From: HKCCE3408 sp039191215
Lineage (GTDB): Bacteria; Pseudomonadota; Alphaproteobacteria; Rhodobacterales; Rhodobacteraceae
Direction: 5' to 3'
Length of the DNA stretch: 64,000 bases
NCBI GenBank assembly: GCA_039191215.1
Contig: JBCCXT010000001.1
Location: forward strand, 62,001-126,000
This document shows, in pieces, positions 11,369 through 18,904 of this stretch (the first letter of the stretch is position 1; each line of letters begins with the position of its first letter). The notes below the pieces were generated by a model. That model searched no databases, had not been told where the DNA came from, and saw nothing but the letters and a program-made list of their open reading frames with translations. The position numbers and the translations under genes were made by a program.

Positions 11369-12505
11369 ATGGAAATGCACGCCAATTGGAGTTACCCGAC
11401 CAATGTCCTCTTTGGCGCAGGCCGCCTCGCCGAGTTGCCGCAGGTTCTGGAAGATGCGGGCATAAGCCGCCCGCTTCTGCTCACCGATCGCGGACTGGCC
11501 GCCCTTCCCTTGGTGGCCGAACTGCGCGATCTTTTACCCACGGCACCTCTTTTTTCCGAAACCGATCCAAACCCGACAGGCGAAAATCTCGACGCCGCTT
11601 TAGAGGTCTTTCGGTCGGGCAATCATGACGGCGTTGTCGCCATGGGCGGTGGGTCTGCGCTTGATCTGGGCAAAGCCGTGGCGCTCATGGCGGGGCAAAA
11701 TCTACCGGTTTGGGATCTTGAAGATATCGGTGCAAATTGGCGCCGCGCGGACGGCGATGCCATCGCCCCGGTCATCGCCATCCCGACAACCGCTGGCACC
11801 GGGTCTGAGGTCGGGCGCGCCAGTGTTCTGACCGATAAAGACCGGCATGCAAAAAAGATCATCTTTCACCCCAAAATGATGCCGGTCACGGTCATCGCCG
11901 ATCCGCAGCTCACGGTCAGCATGCCCGCCCATATCACAGCCGGGACCGGCATGGATGCGCTTGCCCATTGTCTGGAGGCCTATTGCAGCCCGCATTTCCA
12001 CCCGATGAGCCAGGGGATCGCGCTGGAGGGCATGGCGCTGGTGGCCGAGCACCTGCCGCGCGCCTATGCCGAGCCGGGTGATCTGACTGCGCGGGGCGCG
12101 ATGATGGCGGCGGCGATGATGGGCGCGGTGGCCTTTCAAAAGGGTTTGGGCGCGGTGCATGCGCTCAGCCACCCAATCGGCGCGATCTACGGCACCCATC
12201 ATGGCACAACCAATGCCTTTGTGATGCCCTATGTGCTGCGGGCAAACCAATCCACTATCGCTGAGAAACTCAGCGGTGCTGCGGCCTATCTGGGCCTGCC
12301 GCGACACCCGAACGCAATTCTGGAATGGGTGGAGGCGCTCAATCATCAATTTGGCATCCCTGCCACGCTCTCAGTATTGGGCGCCGGTCCGTTTGACGCC
12401 GAAGGCGTGCTCGAAGGTGCGCTCATTGATCCGTCCTGTGCCGGCAACCCCGTCGAGATGACCCGCGAATGGACCCAAGCGCTGATCGAAGCATTGCCGC
12501 GCTAA
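11369..12505 (+). CDS. Iron-containing alcohol dehydrogenase
   Basis: 378-residue group III (iron-dependent) NAD(P)-linked alcohol dehydrogenase. The nucleotide-binding GGGSALDLGKA and the IPTTAGTGSE motif lie in the N-terminal half. Likely metal ligands are the Asp and His of GMDALAHCLEAY and the histidines of HALSHPIG and GTHHG. The ATG at 11369 gives a normal family length; the frame is open back to 11297, overlapping the ligase gene. It follows the gamma-glutamyl ligase by 40 nt and probably oxidises the alcohol end of the ligated amine. The substrate is not shown by the sequence. Confidence 0.88.
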   Translation: MEMHANWSYPTNVLFGAGRLAELPQVLEDAGISRPLLLTDRGLAALPLVAELRDLLPTAPLFSETDPNPTGENLDAALEVFRSGNHDGVVAMGGGSALDLGKAVALMAGQNLPVWDLEDIGANWRRADGDAIAPVIAIPTTAGTGSEVGRASVLTDKDRHAKKIIFHPKMMPVTVIADPQLTVSMPAHITAGTGMDALAHCLEAYCSPHFHPMSQGIALEGMALVAEHLPRAYAEPGDLTARGAMMAAAMMGAVAFQKGLGAVHALSHPIGAIYGTHHGTTNAFVMPYVLRANQSTIAEKLSGAAAYLGLPRHPNAILEWVEALNHQFGIPATLSVLGAGPFDAEGVLEGALIDPSCAGNPVEMTREWTQALIEALPR

Positions 12506-12552
12506 GGGGCCTGCCACAGGGCCAAACCGCAGGCCGAAAGCGCCTGCACGCG

Positions 12553-12599
12553 CGGGCGAGCGGCCCCGTCGATGGGGCCCGAGACCGCGCGTTCGCCCG
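12553..12599. terminator. Nested inverted repeat between convergent genes
   Basis: Two perfect inverted repeats are nested: the outer arms CGGGCGA (12553-12559) and TCGCCCG (12593-12599), the inner arms GGCCCC (12562-12567) and GGGGCC (12574-12579). The structure fills the gap between the convergent alcohol dehydrogenase and COQ4-like genes. It lacks a T-tract on either side. Its place suggests a bidirectional terminator or 3-prime-end protecting hairpin. Confidence 0.5.
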
Positions 12600-12600
12600 T

Positions 12601-13215
12601 TCAATCCTTTGGTCGGTTCAGATCCCCGTCAGGGCGATGGGCCGAGGTATCAAGCCGCCGACTTGCCCGCGTCCCCGGCACCAGTAATTCCGCCTTGCGG
12701 TAATAGGCCCGCAGTTCCGGCTTTGACATCCCAAGTTCTTTACGCGCTGCACCAACTGACATTGACTGCCAAGGCTCCGCCTCTAATGGCGTCAAATGCA
12801 GGTTCTTGCCGGGCAGGTTGTCAAGCGCATAGCCAAGGCCCAAACGGTAGCTTGCGATATGAGCTTCTTCAAACCGCCAATGCTTCGGGTATTCCGTGGT
12901 CGAGACCCGGATAAACGTATCGACATGCACATCGCTGATATCAGATGCCGCGCCCATGGTCACACCAATGATGAAGGCCTCGTCCTGAACATGAAGGCCA
13001 CGACCCAAAAGCACATGGATGCAATCGTGGCGATCAAGATGGATCGCACCGGGCAAGGCATCAGGGCTTTCGGGGTTCTCGTATTTGCGAATGATTTCCG
13101 GCACATCTGCGGCATTGGCCGCAGGCATCGTGGCCAGGACCTCCGCGATGGTCATCTCATCGGTATCGAGCCCCGGATTCCACTCATCCCATTGCAAATC
13201 GACGCGTCGGCCCAT
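12601..13215 (-). CDS. COQ4-like protein with HDxxH-x11-E motif
   Basis: 204-residue soluble protein. It carries His63-Asp64-x-x-His67, then exactly 11 residues, then Glu79, in DRHDCIHVLLGRG. This is the metal-site pattern of COQ4, which has been implicated in ubiquinone biosynthesis. The rest of the protein resembles COQ4 only loosely, and the C-terminal 40 residues are basic and look disordered. It starts 3 nt after the VWA gene, with its ribosome site (GGGGGAG) inside that gene, so it is translated with the envelope module rather than with quinone genes. Whether it acts on quinones, another ligand or as a scaffold is open. Family assignment is moderate. Confidence 0.6.
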   Translation of the reverse strand: MGRRVDLQWDEWNPGLDTDEMTIAEVLATMPAANAADVPEIIRKYENPESPDALPGAIHLDRHDCIHVLLGRGLHVQDEAFIIGVTMGAASDISDVHVDTFIRVSTTEYPKHWRFEEAHIASYRLGLGYALDNLPGKNLHLTPLEAEPWQSMSVGAARKELGMSKPELRAYYRKAELLVPGTRASRRLDTSAHRPDGDLNRPKD

Positions 13216-13218
13216 GGC

Positions 13219-13992
13219 TCACTCTCCCCCCGCTTCGAAGGATGTGATGGCGGAAAAATTTTGCTCCTCTGCGATGGCCGATTGCAGCGCCGCGCCCAGG
13301 CCCGAGATATCGCTGACGGTCACAAAAGCCGCCAGATCGGGGCGGCTGAGGACATGGCGATCATCGATGCCAACGCCAATCGTGGCGACCTGGATCGGGG
13401 TGACACGGGCCAGATCTTCGATCTCGCCACGCAGGGCCGCGCCGTCATCGGCCTGACCGTCCGTTGTGACCAAAATGCGAAAGGTCCCAAATCCGCCGAC
13501 CCGTGCGGCCTCGGCCGCCAAAGCCCGGCGCGCGGTTTGGATGGAGGCTGTCAGCGGCGTTGAGCCGTCACTTGTCACCCGCGCCAGCGGTGCTGGTAGC
13601 GCCGATTTCGCGTCTCCGACCGACATAAACGGCAAGATCACCCCGTCATTAAGCGCAATTACCGCCACCCGGTCCCCCTCACTCATCGAGCTGAGCGCCT
13701 GCAACACGGCAGCCTTGGCGGGCTCAATATCGCCGCCCATCGATCCGCTATCGTCCAGCACAATTGCGGTGAATGTCCGGTTTGGGTCGGGCTGCGCCTC
13801 AACCTCTTCGGCCTCCTGCCCGGGCCATGCGGTAATGGCGGCCCAGTCGGGCTCGACCGGTTCCGGACCACCCAGCAGGCCGCCCAAGCCGCCAAACGTG
13901 CCCGAGCCCGGCAATTGGAAATTGTTCGCGGCAAAAAAACCGAACCCCACCAGGACAAAAATCCAAAAGCTGTTGCGTCCTCTTTTGGCCAT
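13219..13992 (-). CDS. Membrane-anchored VWA domain protein
   Basis: 257-residue protein with one N-terminal membrane helix (about residues 8-22) and a von Willebrand factor A domain that would lie outside the cytoplasm. The metal-ion site is complete: DDSGS at residues 80-84 (DxSxS), the threonine in GSTPLT, and the aspartate in TTDGQADD. A Gly/Pro/Glu-rich linker joins helix and domain. VWA domains of this type bind protein partners through a divalent metal. I chose the ATG at 13992 because GGGGACGGAG lies just upstream; the open frame upstream is not coding-like. It is the fourth gene of a five-gene minus-strand run. Confidence 0.85.
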   Translation of the reverse strand: MAKRGRNSFWIFVLVGFGFFAANNFQLPGSGTFGGLGGLLGGPEPVEPDWAAITAWPGQEAEEVEAQPDPNRTFTAIVLDDSGSMGGDIEPAKAAVLQALSSMSEGDRVAVIALNDGVILPFMSVGDAKSALPAPLARVTSDGSTPLTASIQTARRALAAEAARVGGFGTFRILVTTDGQADDGAALRGEIEDLARVTPIQVATIGVGIDDRHVLSRPDLAAFVTVSDISGLGAALQSAIAEEQNFSAITSFEAGGE

Positions 13993-14003
13993 CACTCCGT
14001 CCC

Positions 14004-15674
14004 CTATTGCAGCGGCGCGAAGGTGGTGGCCTCCGCCTGAACGGTCAGAACACGAAACACCACGCGCATATTCTCCCGCCATTGCGCCTCGGTCTGGGGC
14101 GGGTCGTGGCGCGGGCTTGTGATGCCAACGCCATCGACAGTGAACTGGTCGCGGTTGATCCGCAGATCGGTATCGCCTGCATATCCCTCAAGGGCATCAA
14201 CCACCGCAATTGCCCGGTCGAGCGACAGGTTCTGCGCCGATGTTCTGATCGCGCGCAGCTCGGCGTTATCCGCACCATCCTGTTCACGCTGCAGATAGTA
14301 TAGCGGGTCGGAATGGCCCTCGACCGTGATGATCGCGCCTGAATAGGTGCTGGCCAGGCGGATGATCTCCTGGAAATCAGCCTCATAAAGAGCGACGGGG
14401 AATTCTGTGCTGTCAGGTGCAAAAAAGACCTGAAAATCGATCCTGGTATTGGCATCAAGCTGGCCGGTCCGGCGCAGCGTGCGCACCGCTGCCGCGGCCG
14501 CTTCCGGGTCGAATGCCGCAATCTGGCGCTCATCAAGATCACTCAAACCCTCGGTCATCGCGGTATAATCCCATTCCGCATGGGCCAATGAAGCCGGCGC
14601 GTCCAAGCGCCCGGCACCGCGAAGTGCGATATTGACCTCTTCCAAAAGCACATCGTAGCGACGGGCCTCTGACGGGTCGGCAAAGTGGCGGGCATTACCC
14701 GACCAACCATCGGTGATCGCATCTTGCCACAAAAACACGCCTTCTTCGACCGGCAGGCCGCCCAAGAATTCGTTGGCCATCAGTGTTGCCATCTGCGTCT
14801 GCCGCGGATCGCCGTCGCTAGCCATGAAATCGCGCATCTCTTCTTCGGCTTGGAAAAGGATATTCACCATCGTTTGGATATCGCCTTGCTGGGCGTCAAA
14901 GTAGTCCGCCCGCACCGCGATATAGTCACCGATGACCGAGGCGGCCTCTTGGGTGGAGATCAGAATCGTCGCACCGCGGACGGAGCCTTCAGCGCCAGTG
15001 CCTTCATTGCCGCCGGAGGTCAAAAACCGCGCATCGGGCAGGATGACGGCGGCAGCATCGGCCCGGCCCTCGGCCAAAGCCGCCCCCGGCGTGTCGCCAT
15101 CGCCCGTCAGATCAGCGGTCCAAACAATCTCCACATCATCAAAGCTCAAGCCCCCGTCGGCCAGGATCCGACCGACAAAATCAACATGCGGGCCATTCGC
15201 CTGGATGGCGACGCGTTGCCCCGCCAGATCGCCGATCTGCGCGATGCCTTCGCCGCCGACAATGCCGTCCCCGGCGCTGAACGAGTGTTTGAAGATCACC
15301 ACCTGTTCTGTGCGCGGATCATCTTGCGTGATCGGGGCAGCGGCCGCCAACATTCCAAGCGTGCCGCGCAAATAGGGCGTCTCGCAAGCCAGATACGCCT
15401 CAAGCTGCGCCTCAAAATTGTCTTCCACGGTCAGGTTCAACGGCAGACCGGCCGCACCCAAAGGCCCGCCATTTGAAGCCATCGCGCCACCATTGGCCCA
15501 AGCCACAACACCATCGGCCCCCCAAGCGATCAGCGGCATGTCCGGATCCCACCGGCCATCGCAATCGCGCACGCCGGAGGTGACAGTTTCCACCAGCAGA
15601 TCACCGGGATTGGCAAGAGCCGGAACCGGTACGGACAGGGCGGCGATCAAGGCCAGAGCAGTGCGAAATTGCAT
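14004..15674 (-). CDS. Periplasmic substrate-binding protein fused to OmpA-like domain
   Basis: 556-residue exported protein. Residues 1-21 form a signal peptide ending in ALA. Residues about 25-340 resemble the periplasmic component of nitrate/sulfonate/taurine ABC transporters. The C-terminal 150 residues form an OmpA-like peptidoglycan-binding domain, with FFAPDSTEF, EGHSDP and NMRVVFR. The fusion implies a ligand sensor fixed to the cell wall rather than a transporter subunit, since no permease or ATPase lies nearby. The ATG at 15674 has GAGGA five nt upstream; a GTG 12 nt earlier is less likely. The VWA gene begins 11 nt downstream. Confidence 0.85.
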   Translation of the reverse strand: MQFRTALALIAALSVPVPALANPGDLLVETVTSGVRDCDGRWDPDMPLIAWGADGVVAWANGGAMASNGGPLGAAGLPLNLTVEDNFEAQLEAYLACETPYLRGTLGMLAAAAPITQDDPRTEQVVIFKHSFSAGDGIVGGEGIAQIGDLAGQRVAIQANGPHVDFVGRILADGGLSFDDVEIVWTADLTGDGDTPGAALAEGRADAAAVILPDARFLTSGGNEGTGAEGSVRGATILISTQEAASVIGDYIAVRADYFDAQQGDIQTMVNILFQAEEEMRDFMASDGDPRQTQMATLMANEFLGGLPVEEGVFLWQDAITDGWSGNARHFADPSEARRYDVLLEEVNIALRGAGRLDAPASLAHAEWDYTAMTEGLSDLDERQIAAFDPEAAAAAVRTLRRTGQLDANTRIDFQVFFAPDSTEFPVALYEADFQEIIRLASTYSGAIITVEGHSDPLYYLQREQDGADNAELRAIRTSAQNLSLDRAIAVVDALEGYAGDTDLRINRDQFTVDGVGITSPRHDPPQTEAQWRENMRVVFRVLTVQAEATTFAPLQ

Positions 15675-15692
15675 AAACGTCCTCACTTCCGT

Positions 15693-16361
15693 TCAATTCG
15701 AGCGCCGCGTGCGCGGTGCCAGCAGGGTCTCGGCCGTGGCCGAGGCGACATCGACCTGGGCCAAAAGCCGGTCGGCAAGTCTCGTCTCTGAGGCATCAAA
15801 CGCCTCATCAAGCGCATCGAGCGCGGCCGTCACACGCGCCCGGCTTTCAACCATCTGGGCGCTGTTTGCGTCCTGCTCGCCGCGCGCGCGCAGTTTTGCA
15901 TGAAGCGCCACGGCCTCTTCGATCAATTCGGCCCGCACAAGGGTCTTGCGATGTACGCCAAGCGCTTCGGGGTCGTAAAAAACCTCCCGCGCGGCGCCAT
16001 CAAGGCGATCGGCCCCCGCCATAGCGCGCGCCTGCAGCGGCTCGGCAAAGTGCGGCGCGGCGCGGCGCAGCACGTCGGCCTGACGATGCGCACGATTGAT
16101 CGCATCAAGCGCGAGACCCGCCCGCGTGTCAGAGATGCCGTGGCGGCGCGAAAACGCATGCGCCAAGCGCTCCGCATCGGTCCAGATCCAAGCGGCGGGC
16201 ATCGCCAGGCCAATGGCCAGGGTCAAAATCGCGGCGAGCGCTGCCGCGGCCAGTGCCGCGGCATAGTCAAAGGGCAGTGGCAGGCGCACCAAAAGGGCAA
16301 AGGCCACGGCCACGATCACTGCAATCATCGCGGCCAGCCATGGACTGCGCGCAGGGCTCAT
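15693..16361 (-). CDS. XpaC-like membrane protein
   Basis: 222-residue protein with two N-terminal membrane helices (about residues 7-26 and 32-58) and a long helical cytoplasmic part rich in Ala, Arg, Glu and Leu. The architecture, and the pattern near AAREVFYDPEAL, resemble XpaC proteins ('5-bromo-4-chloroindolyl phosphate hydrolysis protein'), whose true role is unknown. XpaC is often next to the tellurite/toxic-anion protein TelA; no telA is in this window. Its start overlaps the end of the OmpA-like gene by 4 nt. Identification rests on shape and context and is moderate. Confidence 0.6.
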   Translation of the reverse strand: MSPARSPWLAAMIAVIVAVAFALLVRLPLPFDYAAALAAAALAAILTLAIGLAMPAAWIWTDAERLAHAFSRRHGISDTRAGLALDAINRAHRQADVLRRAAPHFAEPLQARAMAGADRLDGAAREVFYDPEALGVHRKTLVRAELIEEAVALHAKLRARGEQDANSAQMVESRARVTAALDALDEAFDASETRLADRLLAQVDVASATAETLLAPRTRRSN

Positions 16362-16876
16362 CGGCGCACCTGCAAGGATATATCGACCCGGGCCAGCCGG
16401 GCCTGAAAGGCGCGGTCGGATTCGTCGCTGTTCTGGCTCAAAGGCGCGCCGCCGCCAATGCCGGCGGCACTGACCCGGCTGGCCTCAATCCCCATCTCAG
16501 CGGCAATCGCGGCGGCGAGATTGGCGCGTTCAGTGCTGAGCGCGCGGTTGGCTTCGGCATCCCCCGAGGTCCCGCTATGGCCCGTGATCACCACCGATAG
16601 GCGATCATCATTGGCCGCCTGGACCAAATAGCCGCGCAGGCGGTCTTCCTCTCCGGCGGCAAAAGTGGTGCCACGTGCAAAGCGGAAACTGGCGCTTTCA
16701 GGCGCTGTGATCTGGCCCAAAATGCCAAGCGCCACGGCCCCGCCTGCGGCCAGGGCGGCAAAGCCTGCGGCCAGGAACAAGCGGCGCGGTGGGCCGGGTG
16801 TGGTGTCGTCGAATACAGGTGCGCTCAAGCTACAGCCTTTTTGCAGGAAAGCCGGTCGCCCAGACCGGCCGATCAT
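16358..16876 (-). CDS. Inner-membrane OmpA-like domain protein
   Basis: 172 residues if the ATG at 16876 is used. One membrane helix (about residues 32-52) is followed by an OmpA-family domain containing TGHSGTSGDAEANRALSTER. The family normally has GHTD or GHSD; here the aspartate is replaced by Gly, so binding of diaminopimelate may be weakened. Start choice is uncertain: a TTG at 16828 has AAGG at good spacing and lies after a hairpin, while the ATG is only a few nt from a probable transcription start. It is the first gene of the module and overlaps the XpaC-like gene. Confidence 0.75.
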   Translation of the reverse strand: MIGRSGRPAFLQKGCSLSAPVFDDTTPGPPRRLFLAAGFAALAAGGAVALGILGQITAPESASFRFARGTTFAAGEEDRLRGYLVQAANDDRLSVVITGHSGTSGDAEANRALSTERANLAAAIAAEMGIEASRVSAAGIGGGAPLSQNSDESDRAFQARLARVDISLQVRR

Positions 16877-16894
16877 AGGAATGTGTTGTTTATA
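16851..16894 (-). promoter_or_regulatory. Promoter-like box and leader hairpin of the OmpA/XpaC/VWA module
   Basis: On the minus strand TATAAA (complement of 16889-16894) looks like a -10 box. Just downstream, GCCGGTC (16851-16857) and GACCGGC (16863-16869) form a perfect 7-bp stem with a 5-nt loop. The stem would lie in the leader if translation starts at the TTG at 16828. No good -35 is visible. Confidence 0.4.
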
Positions 16895-16928
16895 TGTAGG
16901 TTTTTGACAGGGAAAAGTAAGGTATGTC

Positions 16929-17756
16929 TCACCCTTTCAGGTCGCGTTGGTAGATCCAGTCATGGTCGGGGTCGTTGGTAAATCGCCAGTTTCGCCGCGG
17001 GCCGGCCATGACATTTAGATAATAAAGGTCATAGCCATAGGGCGCGCCACAAGGGTGGTAACCTGCGGGTACCAAGACCACGTCGCCGTCGCTTGCGGCC
17101 ATGTTTTCATCCAAACTGCGGTCGTCGTTATAGACCCGCTGATAGGCAAATCCGGTGGCCGGGTTTAGCCGGTGATAATAGGTCTCTTCGAGATAGGTCT
17201 CGTTCGGGAAGTCATCGGTGTCGTGCTTGTGCGACGGGTAGGACGACCAGTTTCCTTGTGGTGTCCAAACCTCCGTCACCAAAAGGCTGTCCGCCCAGTC
17301 GCGCTCTTCCATGCAGATCGCGTGCACATAGCGGGTGTTGGCGCCCTGCCCGCGGGCCTCTAGCGGGGCGTCATCGGGTCGGATCACCCGGATATCGTGC
17401 CGCGCCTTCCCCGGGGCCGAACAGATCGCAAGCTCCAGCTCGGTCTGAGCGGTGATCGACCAGTCAGACCCCGACGGCACGTAGAGCGCGTGGCCCTTGG
17501 CACGATCCCAAAGTGTCATGCGCGCGCCAAGCGCGCCCAGATCCGCGCCGCCCGCTTGCACGTTCATCCGGCCCGAGATGACAACCAACATCACCTCACG
17601 CGCGCCGGTCTCTCGCGCCAAAACCTCACCGGCGGAGAGCTTGTGGACCTCAAAGCCGACGTAAGACCAATTCGGACACTGGTCCTTCACGCTGTCGGGG
17701 CTGACGGTCAGAACATGGCCCGTTTTTGAATGCGGTTTGACCAGCAGGTTGGGCAT
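16929..17756 (-). CDS. iolB: 5-deoxy-glucuronate isomerase
   Basis: 275-residue cupin-fold isomerase that converts 5-deoxy-D-glucuronate to 2-deoxy-5-keto-D-gluconate in myo-inositol breakdown. Bicupin layout is clear, with the family-typical SSYPSHKHDTDDFPNETYLEETYYH (quoted only for its metal-site His and Glu pattern), YNDDRSLDENM and YHPCGAPYGYDLYYLNVMAG regions. The ATG at 17756 has GGAGAT upstream; the open frame extends 11 codons further but without support. No other iol gene is in the window, so it is isolated from its pathway here. Confidence 0.93.
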   Translation of the reverse strand: MPNLLVKPHSKTGHVLTVSPDSVKDQCPNWSYVGFEVHKLSAGEVLARETGAREVMLVVISGRMNVQAGGADLGALGARMTLWDRAKGHALYVPSGSDWSITAQTELELAICSAPGKARHDIRVIRPDDAPLEARGQGANTRYVHAICMEERDWADSLLVTEVWTPQGNWSSYPSHKHDTDDFPNETYLEETYYHRLNPATGFAYQRVYNDDRSLDENMAASDGDVVLVPAGYHPCGAPYGYDLYYLNVMAGPRRNWRFTNDPDHDWIYQRDLKG

Positions 17757-18078
17757 TACGCCATCTCCGACAGTGTTTTTTGGCACCATTCAGGTGTGAC
17801 TTTGGCGGTAGCATATCGGGATGGTTACGGCGGGCAAGGCCGTGTGTGCGCCATGCAAGGGTGAATTCCGCCGAAATGGCCCGGGTAGGTCCGCGCCGTT
17901 GGGCTCCGTCGCAGTGAAGACCCCCGTCAAGCCCGCTGGCGCCAGGATACTCCGCCATGGCATCTATACCAACGCGCGAAATCCTCGGCGGGTGCGCATG
18001 CCGCGATTTGGCCGTCTGGACAATTTTTCCAAGCCGTCTACCCTGCAGGCAAGTGTCACGCCGAAAATAGGGGATCCC
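17757..18078. other. Intergenic region between iolB and the ABC operon
   Basis: 322 bp holding the divergent promoters of iolB and the amino-acid ABC operon. The plus-strand frame of the binding protein is open back to 17821 but lacks a signal peptide or ribosome site there. No palindrome or RNA gene stood out. Confidence 0.4.
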
Positions 18079-18903
18079 ATGAAGCTTTTGAGCTCGACCG
18101 CGCTTGTTTTATGTGCAACCGCAACCGCCGCCCTTGCCGACGCCCATGCCGGATGTGCGGCGGGAAACACGCTTGAAGACGGCGTGCTGACCATCGCAAC
18201 CGGCAACCCGGCCTACTACCCTTGGGTGCTCAACGATGCGCCTGAAAGCGGCGAGGGCTTTGAGGCCGCTATCGCCTACGCAATCGCCGCGGAACTGGGG
18301 TTTGAGGCGGATGCGGTGCAATGGGTTCGGACCTCATTCGACGAGGCGATCCAACCGGGAGCAAAAAACTTCGACTTCAACCTGCAGCAATATTCCATCA
18401 CGCCCGAGCGCGAGGAGATGGTTGATTTCTCAATGCCCTATTACACCTCGGCCATGGCGGTGCTGACGACACAATCAGTGATCGATGCAGGTGCCGTGCC
18501 AACAGTCGAAAGCTTGCGCGCCCTGGTCTGGGGTGCCGATGCAAACACCACCGCCGTGCCGATGCTTAGCGAGATCGTGGCACCAGAGCGTGACCCGCTG
18601 CTTTACGGGGATAATGCCGATGTGACAGCCGCGATGCAGGCGGGCCAAATCGATGCCGCCCTGTTTGATCTGCCAACAGCACTTTACCTCTCGGCCGTCG
18701 TGGTCGAAGGCGGCGCGATTTTGGGTCAATTCCCGGCAGATCGCGGCGAAAATCCAGACCAGTTTGGCCTTTTGATGGAAGACGGCAATCCGTTGCGCGC
18801 CTGCGTCGATGGCGCGATTGCGGCGCTGATGGAAAGCGGCCGCCTGGCCGAAATCGAAGCGGAGTGGCTGCAAGAAGCTACCGGCGTGCCCGTGATCGAG
18901 TGA
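18079..18903 (+). CDS. Polar amino-acid ABC transporter substrate-binding protein
   Basis: 274-residue family 3 solute-binding protein. A signal peptide covers about residues 1-21 (MKLLSSTALVL to ALA). The mature part begins with the family-like VLTIATGNPAYYPW and includes the ligand-loop region FDFNLQQYSITPEREEMVDFS. The ATG at 18079 is preceded by AGGGGA. It is followed 1 nt later by the permease gene. Ligand is probably a polar amino acid or related compound; the sequence does not fix which. Confidence 0.9.
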   Translation: MKLLSSTALVLCATATAALADAHAGCAAGNTLEDGVLTIATGNPAYYPWVLNDAPESGEGFEAAIAYAIAAELGFEADAVQWVRTSFDEAIQPGAKNFDFNLQQYSITPEREEMVDFSMPYYTSAMAVLTTQSVIDAGAVPTVESLRALVWGADANTTAVPMLSEIVAPERDPLLYGDNADVTAAMQAGQIDAALFDLPTALYLSAVVVEGGAILGQFPADRGENPDQFGLLMEDGNPLRACVDGAIAALMESGRLAEIEAEWLQEATGVPVIE

Positions 18904-18904
18904 G

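Noticed and set aside
17821..18078. N-terminal extension of the ABC binding protein
   Set aside because: A signal peptide and an AGGGGA ribosome site place the start at 18079.
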